From Capitulum mitella (lineage: Eukaryota; Arthropoda; Thecostraca; Pollicipedomorpha; Pollicipedidae), in contig CP099840.1 in the NCBI GenBank assembly GCA_030062745.1, forward strand, positions 37,079,101 through 37,143,100: DNA of 64,000 nt. Direction: 5' to 3'. Shown one piece after another: positions 12,151 to 24,100 of this stretch (position 1 is the stretch's first letter; every line of letters starts with the position of its first letter). The notes beneath the pieces were generated by a model. The model was not told where the DNA came from. It saw nothing but the letters and a program-made list of their open reading frames with translations, and did no database searches. The position numbers and the translations under genes were made by a program.

Positions 12151-15100
12151 GTGAGTACCGGGCACTGCGCTGCCACCGGTGACGTCATTTCACCCGGCTG
12201 TGGGCCTCTCCCCCGCCGCCAGTGGTGGCCGCCGGCGACGTTTCTCCCGGCGGTGGGTCTGTTCTCCCCGCCGCCACCGGATACGCTGTTTTTCGCGGTT
12301 CTCTCCCCGCCGCCTCCGGTGGCCGCCGGAGACATCATGTCTCGCGGCTGCACGCCTCTTCTCCGCCAGCTGTGGTGGCTGCCGCGCACGTGGTTCACGG
12401 TATTCCTCCGGGCCGGGCCGAGCGTTCGCCGCTCTCGTAGGCCGTTGAGGGTCGTGGCAGCTGTAATGTGATGAAATGAATTATCCGTGAAGCGCAGAAG
12501 CAAGGTCTTTTCAGCTGCGGATGTACGCGGAATTTAGCACGGGCGGCATCAAGTGGTTTACACACTTGCCCGTATTAATTGAGGACAACTTGGCAACGCC
12601 TTCAAACCAATTGTACGGTTTGATACTAGCATCAATGTCAGTTGTAAGTTATTACCGTGGTATGCGTTGGCCAAATACACAAACGTCACGGTTGAATCCA
12701 AGAGGGTTTTTACTGTCTGTTTTAATTAGGTGATACAAGAAGACGCCTGCGTACATTGCATTCCATTTAAAGGCGTCTTAGTGGCAACATGTACAACTTC
12801 TGTTCGAGGCGCATTAAATGCATCCGAAATACGAATGAACATTGTTACCGGCCTTAACGCACTGTTAACAAATGCCTTGTGTCGCTTGTTACGCATACCC
12901 TGCATTACCACCCCAGTGGGATCCGTTCGCAAGAAACAAGCGAAGGAACTCCAGAAAACTCGACCGCGGTTTTAAAGCGACGTTTGCCCTGTTCCACTTA
13001 CTAGTCGTTGTTTAAACAATGACTGCGAACTGGAAAAGTTTGAACCACGTTCTTGTCGACTAGCGGCATGGAGAACGAACAGACTGCAGCTGAAACGGGT
13101 GAAAGTGCGTGGGACTTGGCCACAGGTTGCCCGATAGACGCCTTGTTGTCGAGGCAGACCAAGTCCGACGCTGAAGTCTGGCGTCCTCGATGACCTGTGA
13201 CCGCTGCGGTAACTGAGAACTTCTCGACCTCGGCAGTTTGGGCGAGCGGTGGCCAAGGTTGGAAAATGCGCTTTTTTGGTGTTGAAGAACACCAGAAAAT
13301 ATGCGCTCTAAAACCATTTTGTACTCCAAAAGTTTGATCTGGTGCCTTCATAAAAAAATGTGCTTTATCCATGTTGACAAATTTGTAACTATGCGGACAA
13401 ATGACTGTCTCCATTCATTATGATGTCTCCATTCAGTAAGCTGGTATGATGTCATAGCTGACTTACACTAAGAAAGCCAATTTAAACCAGTATTACTCTG
13501 CAGAATTTTGTTCTCCAAAACAAAAAATTATACTCCGACACCAGGAACAAAAACCGAATTTCCAACCTTGGCGGTAGCCGACTCTGGTGTCCGCGGTGAC
13601 CTGTGACCGCCGCTGCGCCATAGCGTCTCTGGCCAGTTTGGACGGGCGGTGGCCGACTCTGGCGGTCGCCGTGACCTGTGACCATTGCTGCGCCAGAGGG
13701 CCTCTGGGCAGGTTGAGCGGGCGGTGGCCGACTGGCGTTCGCCGTGACCTCTGACCGTCGCTGCGTCTGAGGGTCCTGGGCAGTTTAGGCGGGCGGTGGC
13801 CGGTGTTCTCAGTGGCCGGACCTGTTTATGGAGGCAGCAGGCCAGCCGCGCGTTTGCGTTGGCAGACCACGGCCGGTGCCCGGCCCGGTCGGCGGCTGTT
13901 CAGTTTCTGACGACAGGCTGGATCATCTCGGCATTTGCGGCTGAGAAGACATGGTGGAGGAGCAAATATTGTGGTAAAGCCGAGGCGAATCTACGGTGCA
14001 CTGGGGGGAATCGTCTGGAAATGCATTGCTCTCTCAGCGCGATGCGGTTTATTTCTCGGGCTTTGGTCGGGACGATTGTCAGTTTGCTCTTGTCGCCTGA
14101 GGAAACAAATGGAACACCGCCTCGTTGAAGAGAGTTGGAAAGAAGCGTCGGGTACGACCGTGGCGAGAGCAGATGGCCAGGTCGAAGACACGTTCTTTTC
14201 CGAGTGCCGTCTGCTTCTTACGGAGTCGTGTTGTTTGCTCTGCACGTGCGTCGGCGTCGATCTGTGCGCACCAACGCGGCAGAGCCATCATTTGAAACGC
14301 TTCCGACTGCAACCGAAAACCGCCAAGAGGGAACCCGCGACAAAAGGACCGCGCCGCACACCGCAGCCGCAGTCCCTGTTCGCCTGCTCGTATGTCGCAA
14401 CGCGTTCCCAACTAGCGCTCCGTCCGGTGTCACTCGATCTCATCAGACAACCCGGCGTTTGCCGCAGGATCCCTCCCTGTTCGGGCGACCCCCGGTGTGG
14501 AGCGCGCGGCCCGTCCCCGTCCTTCTCAGACCCCTGTAATGCGGACGGCACGGGCTGCCTCTGACGGCGTTGATTTGGGTTGGCTCCGGCCGCCGCCGCC
14601 GGACGTCAGGTCGGGTCGGTGTCTGTTTATCCCCTCCCCCCCATTGCCGTCTGTGTCTGCCGCTGTTTATCCCGGCACGGCTCGGGGCGGGGCGGCGCCC
14701 AGACGGCAGGGAGACCGAGTGATGCGGACGGGGTTGGAGTTTTTTTTTCGTCGCACACCAAAACATTGTTCTCGGAAGGTATTCTGTGCTCCCAAATTTT
14801 GCTCGTCAAACTAGTTGCTACCTTTAAAAAAAAAATGCTGTTTAGGTCTCCAGGCAAATGACTGCTTCCATCCATCAATAAGCAGTTGTGATGTCTGCAC
14901 TGACTTGACCGAGGAAGCCGATTTAGACGCATATTTTGAGCTGTCTCACAAGATGTGCTCCCTAAAGAAAATTTGTGCTCTGGCGTTAAGAATAAAGACC
15001 AAATTTTCAACGCCCCTAAGCCCCAGTAACCAGCCAACCAACCAAATTTTCAACCCCGGACGCAGGTCTCTGCCATGCAGACTGCTGCCCTCCTCCCGCC

Positions 15101-18100
15101 CCGCTTCCGCGGCCTGCAGAGCGCACTTCGTCTGACTTGTTCTGTTTGCACGGCACACAATCTCAGCAGCCTGGAGAGGGCGTCCGCGCCTTTATAAGCC
15201 GGGTTGATTCGTGGACGTGTTTGATTACGCCGATCGTCACTGCTCTCTGGAAGTTTTTTTTTGTACGCGGCTTGGCACATTGGCAAGTTGGTGGCATCCA
15301 CCAGTTCCTCGACTGGCGACACGATATACCAGTTTCTATACTAGTTTCTGCTTGCCCACGATATACTAGTAACACGATATACTAGTTTCTGCTTGCCCAC
15401 CAGCACCGCATTAGAAGAACGACTCAGTGCGAACATACCGTTTTGCGCATGATCGTGACGGAGCTGAATCCGTAATAGTTGGATGTGGAATTGCGGACTA
15501 AAATTGCGGACTGAAAAGCTACGGACCACCGCATGGCATTGACAAGACTTTTTCAGGCTGTCTTACAATTAGGTTGGTTTAAAAATTAGAGCAAACATGT
15601 CAAGGTGACCGCCTCAACATTTATGCAGTTCAAATTCCTTGGCACGGATTAGCCTCCCTACTGCACGGCCCAGCCCATAGTTTCCTAAACCGCGCCATGT
15701 CGTGAATCAACGCATTGTAAACACCTATGGACGAATGTCTAACACAGGCATAGTGCGACATTCTGGCCGCTGGTTGTTATCAACTTTGACTTTCTGATAA
15801 AGGGTGGCGCCTCCGCCGGCCATACCGGGCTGTATCCAAGCTCACCACCGGCAAGGGGAACACTGTGAAGTGAGGGTCACCTTTTCAGCCGGTTGTCGTC
15901 GCTCGTGACTCTGGTGCCAAATTCGGATGTAGGCGCTTCTGCCGTACAGAATTCTCTGGCGGCAGAAGCGGTCCGTTCACACCGCTGGCTCTTCAGCCTT
16001 TGTCCACTGCCAGCCACACCCGCCTGTAGGTACGGACGGGTCTGTCGGGGGACGACTGGGCCGCAGTGGTGGGCCGTGAGACTGCCAGCCGGAGCTGACT
16101 TCGCCTGGCCAGACGTCCTGGTGTAGTACCCGCTCAGACGCCCTGGTGTCGCACCCGGCCAGACGTGCAGTTGTCGCACCTGGTCGAACGGCCAGGCGTT
16201 GGTCGCCGGACCAGTCCGCCCGTCCGGCCACGTTGCGATATTGCGGAGAACCTCAGAGCTTTGGACGGCCTTTCCGGCCCGCTGGGGTCACCTCTGCTGC
16301 TGCACGCTGCTGCACCCGATGACGGCCGAGTGATGCAGACACTCGCTGTGGCGCCGGCGGAGGCCGAGACCGGAAACCGTTTGATGGCGCGGTCTGGACG
16401 CCGAAAAAAAACGTCGAAAAGTGTAACCGGTGCCTTTTTTCGGCAGCCACGATACCAGGCCTAAGTGTATGAGATGCTCGGCCTTCCTGCTTTGCCTGTT
16501 GATGCAAATCAAGCAGCGGTCGGGAAAATGCCGATTTCGAGAGCTGTTCAAAGATGGATCGATGGAATGACAGCGTGTCTATCTAGCGTTTAAAAATCTG
16601 CTTGGTCCAATGGTGAAAGGCGTTTGGCAGCTGAGTCTTGACGTGACCCCGAACTTCCGCAGGGCTAGTGCCATCGATGTTCGTCGCCGCTGGACTTTTC
16701 CTTTCGGTCTGCCCACCGTTCTTGTGGCCATTTTGTAACCTCGTTCATCTGCTGAGTCGGTCAAGGCCGTCGGCGGCCCGCCGTCCGTCTCTGTCGTCGC
16801 CGCGGGGCGTAATGCGGCCGACGGTCCGGCGGCGGCTCTCGAACCCTCATCGCGATTCTCCGCCGCGGCGCCGTCCGTCAGCCGACGCCTCTGGCTACTG
16901 CGTCGTTCTCGGCGCCGGTAATGACGGCGGAGACGGTCCGCCGGCCGCTGCAGAGCGCCGTTGCGTCATTGTTTCTCCGCGTCCGCCGGCTGGCGCGCCG
17001 CTCGCCGGCGCACGGAATGACGTACGAAGCAGGCCGCCACAGCGGGCGGCACGCAGTTCGCCTGTTGCCGGGCGGCTGACGATGTCTGCCCGCCCCTCTG
17101 CTCGCCGGCCGTCGTCGATTTTCTGAAGATCTCCGGGACGGAGGTGCCCGGCCGGGACGGTGCGGCGCGGCTGAGGTATTCGCCCTCTGGCTCTGTGCCC
17201 GGCCGGCGGCCCCGACCGGCGTTGCCTGCGGCGTTTTTGCGCGCCCGCCGGCGCGCTCCGCGCCCCGTCGCCGCAGGTCGTGTTGATTGTGGGGGCGCGC
17301 GGCATTGAAATGCCACGGTGGCGCCCTTCACTCGGCGATGGCTGTCGTCGCGGCGGCCGGAGAATAACACGCACCTGGGCTGTGTGTTTAGCACTTCAGG
17401 GTCGACCGCAGCGCTATTGAACTCAAACAGAGGAAGGCCGGCGGCGCCGTGATAAACCGTGGAGGATCGATGATGTGTGCGAGAAATGTGGAATTCTTTG
17501 GGGCTTCGTCCTGGGCGTCATTCGTGCGTCATCTCCATGGTGCAAATTTGGCTGCGGCGAGGCCTAGACGGGTTCCTATCAGATGTGCCCGTCGCGCCGG
17601 TCCTCGGCTGTCGTTGACGATCTGGCTTCGTGCTCGAGGCTCTGACCTCACCGTCCGGGGGCGGTGTGACCTCACTGCCCCGTAGGCGTCGGCGTGGGCG
17701 GAGAGAGAGTTCGATGGGTCGGACTGTGTCGTCACATCCTCGCCGTGAGCGGCGGCGGACGCCGCGGAAAGACACCTCGGGGTCCTGTCTGAGATGTGAT
17801 ATTGCGTCACTGTCATGTGGCAGTTTATGGTATATGTTTACCGCGATCGTGCGTTTGATATCGTATGTTAGAGTTCATGTGCAGTGGCAAGTTCGGCAGA
17901 CTGATGTTGTTCACGATGCGGGTACTGCCGGTCGAAACACGGGGATATTTTTCCAACGCCTTTTCGGCTTTCCCGGTGATTGATATTTGAGGACCTGATC
18001 ACAACGCTAGTGGTATATTCTGGTCGCTGCATCAGCGCTCGTCCATTCGCCGGCCCTGGGTTGGCAGTCCCGCGGTCAGGGCTCTCCTGACGCAGCCAGT

Positions 18101-21100
18101 GAACTGAGTGACGCAGCTGAGTGAGCCCTGGCTTGCAGTGAGCGGCGGCGTACAGTCGCCCGGTCGCAAGACCATGAAGGACTACGAGCAGCAGCAGAAG
18201 AGCCTGGAGGAGGAGAACTTCCAGCTGAAGCTGCGCGTCTACATGCTGGAGGAGCGGCTGCAGGGAAAAGACACGCCTGATAATGCCAACGAGATGATCG
18301 TAGAACTAAAGGTGGGTCAGAGAGGTGTAGAATTAGCCTTTGGATCGCTTTCGGAATGGTTTTCGGGTGGGTTGTAAGTTTCCAGAGTAGGGACGCTGCA
18401 TCTTTTCTTCTGCTTCGCCCTTCCGCATCGTTATCCATGCACGGAGACGCGTGTGGTGCCTAATGTGCTCTATGTAGTTCTTCCTTTCTGGAGTTTGCGT
18501 GATGTTTCATAACTGTTAACATCTGTCTTAGGTATCCATGTCTATCCGATCCCGGTGCTCGTTTTACCAGGTTATTTGCTGAGGTTTCGGAATCGTGATA
18601 AAAGCTCATATCTGCGGACAAAACGATGACGGTTGGTTGCGTAAGAGAAAAAATGGCACAAGCAATAATCAGATATTGCTTTGGCGTAGTGCTGGTATTC
18701 GTGCGACAAAGCTTAATTCCAGCGCTGGAATGGAGCTGCTATCTTTGTCCGACACAATCTCCTTTCATCACCATTTGGCCATCTGCGGTCTGGCGGGTGC
18801 CAGCGGGATCTATTCTGGCACGCGTGCGTCAGCCTGCATTGTTCCATCTCGCTGCCCACTCCGTCTCCGGGCCATGATGACGTCAGCGTGCCTGCAGGAC
18901 CCGGCCAGCCGGTACATCTCCCGCCACCGCCTGACGACGGCCATCTGGCCGCCGCCTTCTGCCGGCCGGTCTGCTGCCGCCAGCGGTGACCGGTGCCGCC
19001 TCTGTCCCCAGGTGCAGCTGGCCACGCTGCGCGAGGAGCTCGGCCAGAAGAAGGGCCTGCTCCGGCGCGCCTCCGAGGCGCTGGAGAGTCTGGAGCAGCA
19101 GTACGCGGCCGAGGCCGACCGCCAGCGCGAGGAATTCGAGAGGGAGCGCCAGCAGCGCGAGGAACGCATCTACGAGCTTCAGGAGGCGCTGGTCAGTCGG
19201 TGACGCGCGAGGACATCGTCACAGTCGTGGATAGATGTACAAAAGTCCAGCGTGTTTGCCTAGTGTGCTCATATTGTTGTGTTGGATGGACGCTGTGTCA
19301 TTTTCTTGGATGGATGCAGGAGCATGTAGATGTTGAGGCTCCCTTAGGTCCCGGTGGGCAGACTTGTTTGTGTCGCCCGAACAAGTTGATTATGTCCCAA
19401 AAGAGTGCTGAGCTGTAAAATGAGGGTACCTGTCGCGGGCGTGTCCCGGTCTGACCCAAACCCCGACCCAGGAGCGGGCCAACCAGGAGAAGGCATCGCT
19501 GGCCGACCGCACGACCGAGAAGCCCTACCTGAAGGCTTTCGAGCCGCTGGTGGTGGACCATGCCGCCTGCCGCACGCAGGATGAACTCAGGTCGCTGGAG
19601 GCCAAGCTGGCCGAGCTGCAGCAGGCGCTGGGACATATGAAGGAGGTGGGTCGAACCACATGGTTTGTGGGTTTGTTGGGCTCTCGTTAGCCTGGAACTT
19701 TGTATGCAGATATCAGAGGCGAATAATTTATCAATGGACCGGTAAAAACGTAGCTCGGCTCTTTGGTTCTTCAAATATTTGTACTTCGATTGTATCCGAT
19801 AAAAACGGTTTTGATTATATCCGATAAGAACGGTTTCTCCTCTCACCAAAGGCAAGTAAATACCAAGGACTCTGGAAAGTGACCGGAGCACATGAGCCCT
19901 GCCATGTGGCTGCGGAAAGTGCGAAGTCTTTACCTCGGTCGGTGGCGTGGTCTCGACTGCATATCGATATGACGATGCTGGCGCCTTGAGACACGTGATC
20001 ACGTTGAGCGCCGTCAGAGTGCGTGACATTCGGTGGCTGTCCGCGCTGGCGGCGGACGGCTGCGCTGACCGAGTCCAGGCCTCCTCGCAGACGGTGGAGG
20101 AACGGGACCGGGAGGCGGCGCTGCTGCGCCGACAGCTGGACGAGGCGCGCGCCGCCGCCAGCCGCCAGGCGCAGCGCGCCGAGCAGGCCGAGCGCCACCG
20201 CGCTGAGGAGACGGCCGAGCGGCAGCGCGCTGTCCAGGTGCTCACCGCCAGCTCGCAGCTGCAGAACGAGCGCTGCCGCGGCCTCCAGGAGCGCGTCCAG
20301 CAGCTGACCGAGCAGCTGCAGCAGCGACAGGCCGAGCGCGACCAGCTGGCGGCCGAGGCGGACCGGCTCCGCGAGAAATTGGATCAGGCGAGTCGGAGTC
20401 GCGGGGGTCGCCGTGTGTGGGGAGACGTGGACGTGGGGATGTCAGAGCTGTATGGTTCGGGCCGCGCTGTTTTAGTTTTCGGCTAATGCTAGGAAGAGTC
20501 GCTCAAGTTTGCGTGGGTCACGCCGGAATTGCGTTGCCGGTAGCTTTGAAGTCGGGAGTGAGTGGGTTTCTGTGTCTGGGTTTGACGTGCGCTCTCCCGT
20601 TTTGTACGTGCTGTTGCCGTCAGCCGTGTGCCAGAAACTCTCAGGCCCCGCCTGGCTGTTAGCCAGCGTCTTCGGCTGTTCCCTTTGATGCTTTCTGCCG
20701 TGGCGAAACATCAAAGCACCTGCATGAAGTCGCTTTTTCTTGTTCCTTGCATGTGTAGATGAAGTGTGCCTAGAATCACAGAATGCTTCAGTTCTTCTAG
20801 TCCCTTTGATTAGTCCTTGTTTTTTTGTGGGAGACGGAGGCAATGAAACACTGGGTCTCCATTCACAAAAACGCGTGTTTCAAAGCTCATTCACTGTGTT
20901 GGGAATGTGCAGATGCACGGTCGGCGACCGCTGGGCAGGCGGCCCTTCGTTACGTGCGTGCGCTTTGAAATCGTTCCCCGAATGGCCCCGGAGTGTGCCA
21001 GTGTCCCAATTACGGCCCGCGGCGGCAGCCTCCTCGTGGCGTGGTTGCCAGGTGTTCACCAGCTTCAGCGGAGCTGGCTATTTGCGTAGACAGCGCATGA

Positions 21101-24100
21101 CTCGACTGCCAAGGGCATGGAGCGGCGCTGGTCGGGAGGAATGTCAGAGACTGGCGGGCTGAGAAACAGACGATTAACCCTTTCATTTCACCAGAACTGA
21201 GACACTTTCTCGGAGGTGTTTTGAGGTCTTTGAAGGGGTGGTTACGTTCTCCGAAATGTATGTCATGCGATCTGTGACGTTGGTTGTTCGTGCTGGACGT
21301 TGTGCCGTTGCGACTAGACGCGTTCCCTTTTCGTCGTCCCTTTTCCCTGGCCTTCGTGTTATCACTCTTTACTTTCTGGTCCCTGGCCATGACTAGTGCT
21401 TTTGTGATCTCAGTATCCCATGGCAATTTACACCCTTGACCATATCCCATAGTTCACATCACGGATGGACAGTGCACATGTATGTGTGTAGGTTATGTAC
21501 CAGGGTTTGGGGAGGAGTGGCGACGCAGCAGACGTTCGTGATCGACGAGAACTGAAGCTCCTGCAGTCGACATCCGTCTTCGTTTAACCCCTGTCTGAAC
21601 TTTACGTCCCGATACCTCCTCAGATGGACGATCAGCCTCGGCTGGAGGGATTGCAGCGCACCTGTGAACAGCTACCTCCGGTCGTTCTGGCCCCTGTCTG
21701 ACCGTTGCGCCCCCGTACCTCCTCAGGTGGACGCTCAGCCGCGGTTCGAGGAGCTGCAGCGCACCTGTGAGCAGCTGACCTCAGGCCGGGCCGCGGACGG
21801 CGCCCGAATCGCCGAGCTCGAGCTGGCTGTGGAGTCAGCCAATGACCGTCTTAAGGGTGAGTTCTGGGCCATCCTCTCGGCTGCCCCACTGACCTGTAAC
21901 GCATTTGTCGAACTCGTTCGTGTAGGTTTTGATGTTATGATACAAATTCGTCATATCCTCACCGTTTTGTACATCTTGCGGGCTGGTCATAATACTGGCT
22001 CGCGTTTTAAAAGTTTAGTGACATGCCAGTCTGCTTTCATCCCGTCCAGAACTTTGTCTTCAACACACGTGCATCGTTTGGCGACATGGGTGGTCGCGAA
22101 CTGTTCCGCGTCGTTGCAACAGCGATAAGTCTACGGCGTTCCACGTTCAGCAAACAATTACCGCATCGGACTTTCCACGACTGAGGACGACTTTCAAAGC
22201 TCCCCGTCCGCTGTGGTCTGGGTGACGGCCGGTAAGTCGCCGACACGCCGCCTCTTCCCGTATTCTCGGCGTTGACCCGCCCACTGACTCGCCGCCTCCC
22301 CCGGCAGTGGCGGCGGCCAACGAGGCCACGCTCTCGGCGGCGCTGCAAACGGTCGGCGCCCAGCTGGCCGAGCGCAAGGCCGAGCTGGCGGCGGCGCGCG
22401 GCAGCGAGCGGCGCAGCGCCGCGCGCATCCAGGCGCTCATCGCCGAGCAACGCGACCTCCAGCAGATGGTGGCCAAGTATTTCGGCGGCCAGGAGGCGGC
22501 CGGCGCGCCGACGGCCGCCAGCGAGGTACGTGCGGCGGCGCGGCGCGACCGGCACGCCGCCTGCCTGGCGCCGTCGCAGCGCTGACCGGCCGGCGGCCGG
22601 CGGTGGCGACGCGCCGGCCGTGCGGCGGTGCGGAGCGGATGGCTTGGTGTGAGGAAGTCGTGTCGCATGCGGAGCGTTCGGCATGTGCGGGGGTCTGATG
22701 GTGCATGAACGGGTACGTGGCGGCTTGGTCATGTTTGGAAGTTGCTTTGTCCGTGCATGAATGGCTTCGCAGAGGGGATGTCGTTGGCGGCGTGATTGAC
22801 TGGGGCATAAGTCATCCGTGTGATTAACTTTTCAGTGTTATTAATTGTTCTTGCGTTGTACTGGGCCACAACTGTTGTGTAGTCCGTAAACAGTACCTCG
22901 AACTTGTTTGAGCTTCAAATATCCGCCCTTTCTATGTTGCTCTGTTCTTATGATCTCGTATTTTCATGCATTCTTGCAACATTAATGCAGATTCATCCAA
23001 TCAGCACATTCATGCGGAGGTGCACTGCTCCACGTTTACTTTTCTGTGAAGTTGGGATGTTTCATGTAACCTAAATGAAGGCTCAGTATGTTATGACGTT
23101 GTTTGCGTAGTTTCGAATTCATGGAACGCGGATGCACTGAACATCTGAGACGTATTCTCAGCGACTTTGTAAACTCCTCAGTTTGCTTAACCTATGAGGT
23201 GCATTTTATTATTCAACGTTGGGGATTTGTTGATTAATTTTCACTTTACATGCATGATTTGGAAGCGATCGCTTGAAAACTTTCGTTTCTACCGCGCTTC
23301 CCTCAATGTTGGAACGAACTCTGGCTCGCATTGAATGTCTTTCTACGTCGTGCGCTGGGAAAACAAAACGAAACTCATGCACGTGCTGTATACTTGGCCG
23401 AGGCATGCGCGCAGTGCAACCACGGCCCATCAAACGCTTGGGCTTCTGCTGTCCGTCCGCGAGCTTTGCTATCGCTGCGTCTCGCCTGTTCGGTAAGTCC
23501 AGCGTCGTTGCGCATCCTCCGCCGGTCGGTCCCGTCCCGTGCTATCCCGTGCCGTCCCGGTCCCGGTCCCGTCGTATCCCGGTCCCGGCCCAGGTCCTGC
23601 AGTCCCCCCCCCCGTGTTCCCAGCCGTCGTCGCCGGTGAGCGGCCGGCCTGTGCCGACGCCGCACGAGGTGCAGGTCTATTTGTTGCGCACCGAGACCCA
23701 GCGCAAGGACAAGAAGATCCGGAGCATGGTGGCCGAGATGAAGGAGATGAGCGACACGTTGATGAAGTACCGCTGGGAGGTGAAGGAGGTGGCCGAGGAG
23801 GAGAACGAGGTACCGGCGGCTCGGCTGTCCTCTTGTCCCATCGTTGTCCTCTCGCTTTCCTCGCGCCGTCCTCATCCACCGCTCCGGCTTTTAAAGTGTG
23901 TTGTTCAGCATGGAGCATGCTTATTTGTGTTATTTCGTGGCTGGTGTCGGATGAGTGAGCATGTTTATCGCATTGCATTTATATCCTTTTCTGCTCATTC
24001 GCTAAGAAAACTCTGGATACACCGCTTCTTTATGTCAAAAATATGGACGATTATGTCACCTTGATTGGAGCCAGTCTTCGAACTGATTCTGTTATGATTG

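Larger units (their letters stand above)
12151..18138. other. Intron 1 of cnn with repeats
   Basis: This 6-kb intron contains GC-rich imperfect repeats at about 12.19-12.4 kb (a CCGCCGCC...GGTGGCCGCCGG theme), the paired dispersed repeat at 13.27 and 14.74 kb, a 76-bp tandem repeat at 13.56-13.8 kb, a short CGATATACTAGTTTCTG repeat near 15.32-15.4 kb and a CpG-rich block at 16.75-17.4 kb. No extra coding exon is supported. Confidence 0.5.
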
